DNA from: Acidocella sp. KAb 2-4
GTDB lineage: Bacteria > Pseudomonadota > Alphaproteobacteria > Acetobacterales > Acetobacteraceae
NCBI RefSeq assembly: GCF_020567705.1
Contig: NZ_JAJDJU010000001.1
Coordinates: forward strand, 124,001-188,000
Length of the DNA: 64,000 nucleotides
Direction: 5' to 3'
Program-made: the position numbers and the translations under genes
The notes under the pieces: model-generated
The model's database searches: none
What the model was told of the DNA's origin: nothing
What the model saw: only the letters and a program-made list of their open reading frames with translations
In this document: positions 51,160 to 58,180 of the stretch, in pieces
How the letters are laid out: the number at the start of each line of letters is the position of its first letter
Numbering within the stretch: the stretch's first letter is position 1

Positions 51160-52632
51160 TCAGCCCTTGTCCGCGGCCAGCGGATAGGTGTTCTCCCACC
51201 CGCCGCCCAGCGCCTGATAGAGCGTGACCAGATCAGTGCCCAGCCGCTCTTGAGACTGCGCCTGGTTCTGTTGCGCGCTCAGCAGCGCCTGCTGCGCGTT
51301 CAGCACCGAGAGATAGTCGATCAGCCCCTGCTTATACTGATCCTCGGCCAGGTTGAGGGCGATCTGCGCCTGCTGCACGTCGTTGTTCAGGGCATCGAGC
51401 GTGGCGTGCTCCTGGGTGTAGTTGGTCAGCGCCGTGTTCACCTGGGTGAAGGCGGTGATCACCGTCTTGGCGTAGCCGATCGCGGCTTCCTTCTGCTGCG
51501 CCTTGCGCAGTTGCAGCTGGCCGGTGAGCTGCCCGCCCTCAAACAGCGGCAGCGTGATCTGCGGCCCGGCGCCATAGGTGAGTGCCTTCCATTCATTGAG
51601 GTCCTTGAACTGCATGGCCTGTAGCGAGGCCGTGCCGTTCAGCGAGATATCGGGGAAGAATTGCGCCTTCGCGACGCCGATCTCGGCGGTGGCGGCATGC
51701 AGATCCTCGGTGGCCTCGCGCACATCCGGGCGGCGGGTCAGCAGGTCTGAAGGCAGGCCCACCGGCACGGAAGGCGGGGTAACTGGCACCGGGGCGGCGT
51801 TGACGAGATCGGCGGGCAGACCGGACGGCGTCTGCCCCAGCAGCAGGCCGATCTGGCCGATCAGCGCATCGCGCTGGGCGGTGAGCGTGGGCACCTGCGC
51901 CTCGATCGAGGCGGCGGTGGCCTTGGCGTCGGCCACGTCCAGCGCCGTGGTCAGCCCGGCCTGCTGGCGTTCGGTGGTGAGGGTGACGAGCTGGTTGGCC
52001 GAGTCGAGGTTTTTCTGGGTGATCGCCAGCACCGCCTCGGTGCCGCGCAGCTGGATATAATTGCTCGCCACCGCGGCCTCGACATTGAGCAGCCCGGCGC
52101 GGCGGGCTTCGGCGGAACTGCGCGCCTTGGCCACGGCGGCCTCCACGGCGCGGCGGTTCTTGCCCCAGAGGTCGAGGTCGTATTGCAGCTGCAACCCGTA
52201 TTGGTAGAGGTCGTAGGGCTGGATTACCGCCGGAAAGGCTTGGCCGAACATGCCGTTCGGGCTGTACTGGCTCACCTTGCTGCGCGAATATGAGGCATCG
52301 GCACCGAGGCTGGGATAGAGCACCGCCCCCTGCATCTTGGCCTCGGCCTCTGCCTCCAACAGGCGCTGGGTGGCGATCTGCAGATCGAGATTCTGCGTCA
52401 CCGCCGCGCTTTCAAGCTGCGTCAGTGTCGGGTCGTTGAAGCTCGTCCACCATTGCGGGTCAACCGCATCGCCCGACACATACGGGCGCGCGCCGGTTGG
52501 GGCGTCATTGGTGTAGCTGCCCGGCACCGCGGGGTGCGGCGCCTTGAAATCCGGCCCGACCATGCAGCCGGACAGGGCCAATGACAGGCAGACAGTGCCC
52601 AGCAATTGCAGGCGGCGCGAGGCGAGAGACAC
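51160..52632 (-). CDS. Outer-membrane efflux lipoprotein, NodT/RND OMF family
   Basis: This 490-residue TolC-like trimeric channel subunit has the lipoprotein signal LSLALSGC (Cys23). It is followed by MVGPDFKAPHPAVPGSY (the NodT-type N-terminus) and PQWWTSFNDPTLTQLESAAVTQNLDLQIA. The two OEP repeats follow, with long helices (residues about 65-280 and 285-480) including RRPDVREATEDLHAATAEIGVAKAQFFPDISLNG. No inner-membrane RND pump or periplasmic adaptor gene is adjacent, so it must pair with a pump encoded elsewhere. Substrate unknown. Its promoter should lie in the long gap beginning at 52633. Confidence 0.93.
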   Translation of the reverse strand: MSLASRRLQLLGTVCLSLALSGCMVGPDFKAPHPAVPGSYTNDAPTGARPYVSGDAVDPQWWTSFNDPTLTQLESAAVTQNLDLQIATQRLLEAEAEAKMQGAVLYPSLGADASYSRSKVSQYSPNGMFGQAFPAVIQPYDLYQYGLQLQYDLDLWGKNRRAVEAAVAKARSSAEARRAGLLNVEAAVASNYIQLRGTEAVLAITQKNLDSANQLVTLTTERQQAGLTTALDVADAKATAASIEAQVPTLTAQRDALIGQIGLLLGQTPSGLPADLVNAAPVPVTPPSVPVGLPSDLLTRRPDVREATEDLHAATAEIGVAKAQFFPDISLNGTASLQAMQFKDLNEWKALTYGAGPQITLPLFEGGQLTGQLQLRKAQQKEAAIGYAKTVITAFTQVNTALTNYTQEHATLDALNNDVQQAQIALNLAEDQYKQGLIDYLSVLNAQQALLSAQQNQAQSQERLGTDLVTLYQALGGGWENTYPLAADKG

Positions 52633-52931
52633 TTGCGAGAACTCCGTTATGAAGCCGTTTTAACGTGGCGTGCATGCATAGCAACGCCTGGGCGGCGATT
52701 ATAGAGATAAAGGCGGCTGCGCGCGAAGCGTCAAGCCTGCTGTCAAAATCTGCACGGGTGCGGCGCTGCCGCGTTCAAGTTTCGTGCGTTGCCATGGTTT
52801 TTTGCAATCCCTGATTTTGCGGCAGAGCATGGCGATGCGGTTGATCGCGCCACCGTGCGGCTGTGTGGAAAAGGCGCAAAATGATGCAACTTAAAGATGT
52901 CTATCACGTACGCGCAGGTGGACGGAGCGAT

Positions 52932-52960
52932 TTGAAAACAATTTTGAAAAAACGTATATT
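52932..52960 (+). promoter_or_regulatory. Near-consensus sigma-70-type promoter
   Basis: TTGAAA (52932-52937) and TATATT (52955-52960) each match the -35 and -10 consensus in five of six positions and are separated by exactly 17 bases. A second TTGAAA lies 12 bases further on. The predicted start is near 52967, which gives the orphan gene at 53126 a leader of about 160 bases. It is the best promoter match I can see in the window. Confidence 0.6.
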
Positions 52961-53079
52961 TGTGTTTTTTATCAATGTTCTATGGGCCATTTCATGCAAG
53001 GCTTAAATCCCAATAATTAACAAAAATTAATTAAACAGTAATTCAGATTCGGGGTTGCATCCGAGTCGATTTTGGAGGT

Positions 53080-53091
53080 TATGCTAGCATA
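53080..53091. promoter_or_regulatory. 12-base palindrome in the leader of the orphan gene
   Basis: TATGCTAGCATA is a perfect inverted repeat 35 bases upstream of the orphan start codon and downstream of the predicted transcription start. It could be an operator for a dimeric regulator or part of an RNA structure in the leader. No regulator is identified. Confidence 0.35.
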
Positions 53092-53125
53092 GGTTGTATT
53101 ATTAACTAAATTTAAGGGATTATGG

Positions 53126-53776
53126 ATGGCTGCCGCGACGTCTCTCGATGCGCTTGTTCGTCATAAACTCCGCTCCTGGCCGCAGCACCCGCCGGGGCTG
53201 GCGGACCACGATTTCGGGGCCCGTGGCTGCTGGATGCGCGCGCGTCCGGGAGCGGTGGACGATAGCGACCATCCCTACCTGAAGCTGCCCGGCAGTAACC
53301 GGCTGCGCACCATTCCCGACGGGCTGTGGCTGTGCTTTGGCGGCACGGAGCGCGACCCGTATGTCGATATCTTCGCCATCGAGGCCTGCGGCGGGTTTCA
53401 AAATCTGCTCGACAAGCGCTCGCGCTTCGCGCCTTCGATGCACTCGCTGCTGGCGGTCTGCCCGCTGGAATGGCTGCACCAGCCGGTTTCGCCCTCCAAC
53501 GCCATGCGGCGCTGGCGCTATACCGGGCTGCTGCGCGACGAGCCGCGTGGCCCGCTGGTGCTGCCGGTGCGCGACATCCGGGTGATGTATGCCCTGCGGC
53601 CACGGCAATATGAGCATTTTGCCGCCACCCAGATCCCGCACGCGCATGAATTCTTCGCCCCGATCGGCGCGCTCATCGGGCCGGAAGGCTGGCAGCACCC
53701 GACTCTGCGGGCCTTCATCGCCCGCACCTCGCCCCGCGCCAATTTCTGGGATTTCGCGGCCGCTTCAGCCGCCTGA
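53126..53776 (+). CDS. Hypothetical protein, unrecognised family
   Basis: This 216-residue soluble protein has no signal peptide and no membrane segment, and I do not recognise the family. It is rich in Trp, His, Pro and Arg. Notable stretches are WLCFGGTERDPYVDIFAIEACGGFQNLLDKRSRF (about residues 69-102), SLLAVCPLEWL, RRWRYTGLLRD and EFFAPIGALIGPEGWQHPTLRAFIA near the end. AAGGGAT seven bases upstream supports ATG 53126; a second ATG four bases earlier is out of frame. It has its own promoter region and its codon use matches its neighbours. The last 12 bases overlap the convergent Rrf2 gene. Confidence 0.75.
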   Translation: MAAATSLDALVRHKLRSWPQHPPGLADHDFGARGCWMRARPGAVDDSDHPYLKLPGSNRLRTIPDGLWLCFGGTERDPYVDIFAIEACGGFQNLLDKRSRFAPSMHSLLAVCPLEWLHQPVSPSNAMRRWRYTGLLRDEPRGPLVLPVRDIRVMYALRPRQYEHFAATQIPHAHEFFAPIGALIGPEGWQHPTLRAFIARTSPRANFWDFAAASAA

Positions 53777-54232
53777 GGCCTGCTCCGCGGCCAGCAGCGC
53801 CGCCGTCGCCGCGGCCCGGCCATCGGCCACTGCCTTGGCCAGCGAAGTGCCGTCCAGCTCACTGGCGATGGCGTCGCGCACCCGGCGCATCACGCGGCGG
53901 ACATCGCAGGCTTGTTCATCCTTGCACTCATCGCAGCGGCGGTAATAATTCACGCTCACACAGGCCAGCGGCGCCAGCGCGCCATCCATGATCCGCACCA
54001 CCTGGCCAAAGGTGATGAGGTCGGCCGGCTTGGCCAGGGCATAGCCGCCCCCGCGCCCGCGCCGCGAGCGCACGATGCCGTTGCGGTTGAGCTCCAGCAG
54101 GATCGCTTCGAGGAATTTCTTCGGCAGGTTTTCGCGCTCGGCGATCTCGCTCACCAGCAACAGGTTGTCACTGTTTTCCTTGGCCAGCACCATGAGTGCC
54201 TGCAACGCGTATTTGCACTTTTGCGACAGCAT
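53765..54232 (-). CDS. Rrf2-family transcriptional regulator
   Basis: This 155-residue Rrf2 protein has an N-terminal winged helix-turn-helix: KCKYALQALMVLAKE, LVSEIAERENLPKKFLEAILLELNRNGIVRSRRGRGGGYALAKPADLITFGQVVRIMDG. A cysteine cluster follows with Cys91, Cys100, Cys103 and Cys109 (CVSVNYYRRCDECKDEQAC). In relatives (IscR, RirA, NsrR) three cysteines of this loop hold an Fe-S cluster, so cluster-based sensing is plausible. Its target is not evident; no isc or suf genes are near. It lies 119 bp downstream of the COG2509 flavoprotein gene on the same strand. Confidence 0.92.
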   Translation of the reverse strand: MLSQKCKYALQALMVLAKENSDNLLLVSEIAERENLPKKFLEAILLELNRNGIVRSRRGRGGGYALAKPADLITFGQVVRIMDGALAPLACVSVNYYRRCDECKDEQACDVRRVMRRVRDAIASELDGTSLAKAVADGRAAATAALLAAEQASGG

Positions 54233-54351
54233 GATCCTGCTCCGTTATCCAAGCAACCTATAGGTTTTCTTCTACAACACCCACTCCCCGGAGGAAATGG
54301 TTTCCTGCCGCCTATATGGTGGTTGTCTATGGGTTTTCTAGGATCTGTCGT

Positions 54352-55929
54352 CTATTCTTCCCCGGCGAGGCTCAGCCCCACCGCTTCCGCGACCTTGACG
54401 CCATCCACCCCGGCCGAAAGGATGCCCCCGGCATAGCCCGCCCCCTCACCCGCTGGATAGAGGCCGCGCACGTTGAGCGAGCAGAAATCCTTGCCACGCG
54501 TGATGCGCACGGGTGACGAGGTGCGGGTTTCCACGCCGGTCAGCACCGCATCCGCCCGGTCGAAGCCGGGGATTTCCCGCCCGAAGGCGGGCAGCGCCTC
54601 GCGGATGGCGGCGATGGCGTAATCGGGCAGCGTGGGGGCGAGGTCGGTGAGATGCACGCCGGGCTTGTAGGAGGGCAGCACGTCGCCGAATTCATGCGAG
54701 GCCCGCCCGGCCAGGAAATCTCCCACCAGCTGCCCCGGCGCCTTATAGCCGCCACCCCCAGCGACAAAGGCGGCACTCTCCCAACGGCGCTGGAATTCCA
54801 CCCCAGCCAGCACATCGCCGGGATAATCGGCCGGGCTGATGCCGACCACGATGCCCGCATTGGCGTTGCGCTCGGCGCGCGAATATTGGCTCATGCCATT
54901 GGTCACCACGCGCTCGGGCTCCGAGGTGGCGGCCACCACCGTGCCGCCGGGGCACATGCAGAACGAATAAACCGCGCGCCCGTTACGCGCATGATGCACC
55001 AGCTTGTAATCCGCCGCGCCCAGAATCGGGTGGCCCGCGCTGGGGCCGAAGCGGTGGCGGTCGATCATCGATTGCGGATGCTCGATGCGGAACCCCACGG
55101 AGAAGGGCTTGGCCTCCATGAACACGCCACGCTCATGCAGGGTGGCGAAGGTGTCGCGCGCCGAATGGCCGATCGCCAGCACCACATGGCTGGTCTCGAT
55201 ATATTCGCCCGAGGCGAGGAACAGCCCGCGCATCTGGCCGTCGTGGATGTCGAAATCGGTCACCCGCTCGCCGAAGCGGTATTCCCCGCCCAGCGACTCG
55301 ATTTTGGCGCGAATCGATTCGACCATGCTGACCAGCCGGAACGTGCCGATATGCGGCTTGGCGACGTAGAGAATCTCCTCCGGTGCGCCGGCGGCGACGA
55401 ATTCAGTGAGTACCTTGCGGCCGAGGTGGCGGGGGTCCTTGATCTGCGAATACAGCTTACCGTCGGAAAACGTGCCCGCCCCGCCCTCGCCGAACTGCAC
55501 GTTGGAGTCCGGATTCAGTTCACCGCGCCGCCACAGGCCCCAAGTGTCCTTGGTGCGCTCGCGCACCAGCTTGCCGCGCTCCAGGATGAGCGGGCAAAAC
55601 CCCATTTCCGCCAGCACCAGCGCGGCGAAGATGCCGCACGGGCCGGTGCCGATCACCACCGGGCGTCTGGCCGGGCGGCGCGTGGCGCGGGCCAGGAATT
55701 TATAGCTCACATCCGGGCTTGGCTCGCCTGTGGCCACGTCCACGGACAGCTCGGCGTCGATGGTATAAACCAGCTTGATGTCGCTCTTGCGCCGCGCATC
55801 CCAGGCGCGGCGATAGACATTATAGGAGAGCAGCGCCGCCTCCGGCACGCCGAACCCGGCGGCGATGGCGGCCCGCAATTCGGCCTCGGTGTGGTTGAGC
55901 GGCAGGCGGAGTTCGGTCAGGCGGCGCAT
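54352..55929 (-). CDS. FAD-dependent dehydrogenase, COG2509 family
   Basis: This 525-residue flavoprotein has an N-terminal alpha/beta domain (LPLNHTEAELRAAIAAGFGVPEAALLSYNVYRRAWDARRKSDIKLVYTIDAEL). The dinucleotide-binding fold follows (VVIGTGPCGIFAALVLAEMGFCPLILERG, about residues 93-121), then VQFGEGGAGTFSDGKLYSQIKDPR, HVVLAIGHSARDTF and SFCMCPGGTVVAATSEPE. The end is GLYPAGEGAGYAGGILSAGVDGVKVAEAV. Uncharacterised COG2509 proteins are widespread; the substrate is unknown. It is divergent from the glycosyltransferase across 59 bp. Confidence 0.9.
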   Translation of the reverse strand: MRRLTELRLPLNHTEAELRAAIAAGFGVPEAALLSYNVYRRAWDARRKSDIKLVYTIDAELSVDVATGEPSPDVSYKFLARATRRPARRPVVIGTGPCGIFAALVLAEMGFCPLILERGKLVRERTKDTWGLWRRGELNPDSNVQFGEGGAGTFSDGKLYSQIKDPRHLGRKVLTEFVAAGAPEEILYVAKPHIGTFRLVSMVESIRAKIESLGGEYRFGERVTDFDIHDGQMRGLFLASGEYIETSHVVLAIGHSARDTFATLHERGVFMEAKPFSVGFRIEHPQSMIDRHRFGPSAGHPILGAADYKLVHHARNGRAVYSFCMCPGGTVVAATSEPERVVTNGMSQYSRAERNANAGIVVGISPADYPGDVLAGVEFQRRWESAAFVAGGGGYKAPGQLVGDFLAGRASHEFGDVLPSYKPGVHLTDLAPTLPDYAIAAIREALPAFGREIPGFDRADAVLTGVETRTSSPVRITRGKDFCSLNVRGLYPAGEGAGYAGGILSAGVDGVKVAEAVGLSLAGEE

Positions 55930-55988
55930 TGGGTGAGACTCAGGAAATCCATTATGCAGGCTCTACAACCGGAGCGCCGTCAACGCCA

Positions 55989-58034
55989 ATGTCCCTCGTC
56001 ATCGATCTGCGCTGCCTGCAGGATGTGAATTATTACGAGCGTGGCATCGGCAACCACGCGCGCAACCTGCTGCGCCATGCGCCGGAGCCGTTCATCGGGC
56101 TCATCGACCCTGCCCTGCCGCCGCTGCCCGCCGAGATCGCGGCGCTGGCGGCGCAGCTCTCACCGCATGCCTATATCCCCGGCGCGCGCATGCTGCTCAA
56201 CCCCTCGCCCTTCACGCCCAACCAAGCCTTCCTCGCCCGGCTGCTCACCGATCCGGCGGTGCTGAAGGCGGTGTGCGTGCATGACTTCATCCCCTATGAC
56301 GACCAGGCGAACTACCTCACCCACGCCGCCGAGCGGCGGGACTATTTCACCGCCATGGCCTGGCTGCGGCGCTACGACGTGTATTTGCCCAATTCGGTGC
56401 CGACCGAAACGCGGCTGCGCGAATTATACGGCGATGTCCGCAGCGTGGTGACCGGGGTGGCGCTGCCGCCCTGGGTGCAGGGCATCACCCCCGAGCCGCC
56501 GCGCCATATCCTGATGATCGGCGGCGACGATGCGCGCAAAAACCCCGAGGCGCTGGCGGCAGCGCATGCGGCCAGCCTGGCGCTGCGGCGGCTGAAGCTG
56601 GTCATCACCGGCCATGTCCATCCGGCGCGGGCGGCGCGGCTGCGTGCGATCACGGCGCTAGAACTGCCCGGAAGGCTGAGCGACGCGGCGATGCGCGCGC
56701 TTTATGCCCAGGCCTATGCGGTGGTCACACCCTCGCTTGCCGAGGGCTTCTCGCTGCCGGTGCTGGAGGCCTGCGCCGCCGGCGTGCCGTCCATCGCGTC
56801 GGATATCCCCGCGCACCGCGCCTTGCTCCCCGCCGAATTCCTGTTCCCGCCCGATGATCCGGCGGCGCTGGCGCGGCTGCTGGAGGATGTGCTGGCGCGG
56901 CGTGAGGCTGTGGCGCGGGCGCAGGGCGGGCTGTGGCGGGGTTTCTCCGAGGCGGCGGTCGCGGGCAAGGCGTTTGCCGCCTTGCTCCCGAAACCCGCCA
57001 TCGCGCGCCGGGCGAAGCCGCGCCTGGCACTGCTCACGCCCCTGCCGCCCGCGAAAACCGGCATCGCCGGTTACTCCGCCGCCATGCTGGCGGCGCTGCG
57101 CGAACTGGCCGAGGTCACGGTTTTTACCCCCGAGGCCACCTGGCCCCTGCCCTATGCCGATGCCCGGTATGATGCCGTGCTCAGCGTGATCGGCAACGAC
57201 AAGCTGCACCTACCTACTTACGAGGCGGCCCGGCGCTGGGGCGGCGCGGTGTTGTGCCACGACGCGCGGCTGCTGGGGCTGCTCGGCCCGCGCGCGGCCA
57301 CGCTGGCCAGCGCCGAGCTGGGCCGGGTGGTGACGTCGGAGGAGATCGATGCCTGGGCCCGCGATGAGACGCGGCGCGAGGCAAGCGGTCTGGGCGAGAT
57401 CGCGGCCACGGCCCGGCCGCTGATCTTTCACGCACGGCAAAGCGTCGCGCTCGTGCGCGCGCGCTTTGGTGTGGCGGCGCGTTACCTGCCCTTCGCCATC
57501 CAGCGCAGCTTCACCCCGATCCCCAAGCCCCAGGCCCGCGCCGCGCTAGGGCTGGACCCGGCGGAGAGGCTCGCGGTGAGTTTCGGCTTCGTCACCCACG
57601 GCAAGGCGGTGCCCCTCGCGCGCCGCGCCGCCGCGCAGGCCGGGTGCCGCCTGGTGTTTGCGGGCGAGGCCGCGCCGGATTTCGCCGGGCTCGGCACCGG
57701 CTACCTGAGTGAGGCGGATTACCGGCTCTGGCTCTCCGCCGCCGATGTGGCGCTGCAACTGCGCGAGGGGCCGGGCGGCAACATCTCCGGCGCGTTGCAG
57801 GACGCCATTACTGCCGGGCTGCCCGCCGTGGCCAATGCGGATCTCGCGGATAATCTCAACTCGCCCGGCTACGTGCGGCGCGTGGCGGACGCGTTGGACG
57901 CCGGGGAGATCGCCGCCGCGCTGGCCGCCCAGCTCGACGCCCGCGCCAACACGGGCGAGGAACGCGCCGCCTATCGCGCCCGGCACGGCATGGCGCGCTA
58001 CGGCGCCGCGCTGTTGGAGCTGCTGGCGCCCTGA
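55989..58034 (+). CDS. Glycosyltransferase with two GT4-like domains
   Basis: This 681-residue cytoplasmic protein starts MSLVIDLRCLQDVNYYERGIGNHARNLL. The first half (about 1-335) is a GT-B glycosyltransferase with the family 4 donor-site motif TPSLAEGFSLPVLEACAAGVPSIASD near residue 250. A second glycosyltransferase-like half begins KPRLALLTPLPPAKTGIAGYSAAMLAALREL near 343 and ends with a weaker donor site (REGPGGNISGALQDAITAGLPAVANAD, near 595). Such tandem enzymes build surface polysaccharide. Donor and acceptor are unknown. It lies beside a transglutaminase/DUF2126 gene and close to a GT8 gene. Confidence 0.88.
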   Translation: MSLVIDLRCLQDVNYYERGIGNHARNLLRHAPEPFIGLIDPALPPLPAEIAALAAQLSPHAYIPGARMLLNPSPFTPNQAFLARLLTDPAVLKAVCVHDFIPYDDQANYLTHAAERRDYFTAMAWLRRYDVYLPNSVPTETRLRELYGDVRSVVTGVALPPWVQGITPEPPRHILMIGGDDARKNPEALAAAHAASLALRRLKLVITGHVHPARAARLRAITALELPGRLSDAAMRALYAQAYAVVTPSLAEGFSLPVLEACAAGVPSIASDIPAHRALLPAEFLFPPDDPAALARLLEDVLARREAVARAQGGLWRGFSEAAVAGKAFAALLPKPAIARRAKPRLALLTPLPPAKTGIAGYSAAMLAALRELAEVTVFTPEATWPLPYADARYDAVLSVIGNDKLHLPTYEAARRWGGAVLCHDARLLGLLGPRAATLASAELGRVVTSEEIDAWARDETRREASGLGEIAATARPLIFHARQSVALVRARFGVAARYLPFAIQRSFTPIPKPQARAALGLDPAERLAVSFGFVTHGKAVPLARRAAAQAGCRLVFAGEAAPDFAGLGTGYLSEADYRLWLSAADVALQLREGPGGNISGALQDAITAGLPAVANADLADNLNSPGYVRRVADALDAGEIAAALAAQLDARANTGEERAAYRARHGMARYGAALLELLAP

Positions 58035-58180
58035 TCCTCGGCCTTGGCCAGCGCAATGGTCAGCAGCGCGGCCTCCAATTGCTGGTCGCGCTGCGCCAGC
58101 TGGGCGCGCAGCTCGGCCAGTTCGGCCAGCACATCGGCCAGCATCAGCCGGCGCAGGCGGCGTAGCAGCGGCTTAAACAC
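57998..58180 (-). CDS. Possible small coiled-coil protein
   Basis: This 60-residue frame has a GTG start that overlaps the stop of the DUF2126 gene (GTGTTTAA). It has a basic N-terminus (MFKPLLRRLRRLM) and then a leucine-heptad segment (VLAELAELRAQLAQRDQQLEAALLTIA) that predicts a short coiled coil. Its end overlaps the convergent glycosyltransferase by 37 bp. It fills an otherwise empty 138-bp gap and the overlap geometry resembles coupled genes here, but with this GC content a chance frame is quite possible. Confidence 0.35.
   Translation of the reverse strand: MFKPLLRRLRRLMLADVLAELAELRAQLAQRDQQLEAALLTIALAKAEDQGASSSNSAAP

Larger units (their letters stand above)
52633..53125. other. 493-bp intergenic region, AT-rich on its right half
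   Basis: This is the only gap above 300 bp. I see no credible protein gene or RNA gene in it. The left part should carry the promoter of the efflux lipoprotein gene (minus strand). From about 52900 to 53125 the base composition turns strongly AT-rich, unlike the rest of the window. This part contains a near-consensus promoter (52932-52960), a short stem-loop GATTCGG/CCGAGTC (53046-53067) and a 12-base palindrome (53080-53091), all ahead of the orphan gene at 53126. Confidence 0.7.

Noticed and set aside
53126-53776. A PD-(D/E)xK nuclease reading of the orphan protein from its D-x-F-x-IEA and LLDKR residues
   Set aside because: The spacing does not reproduce the ExK core and there is no supporting context such as a methylase or defence gene. 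It remains unassigned.
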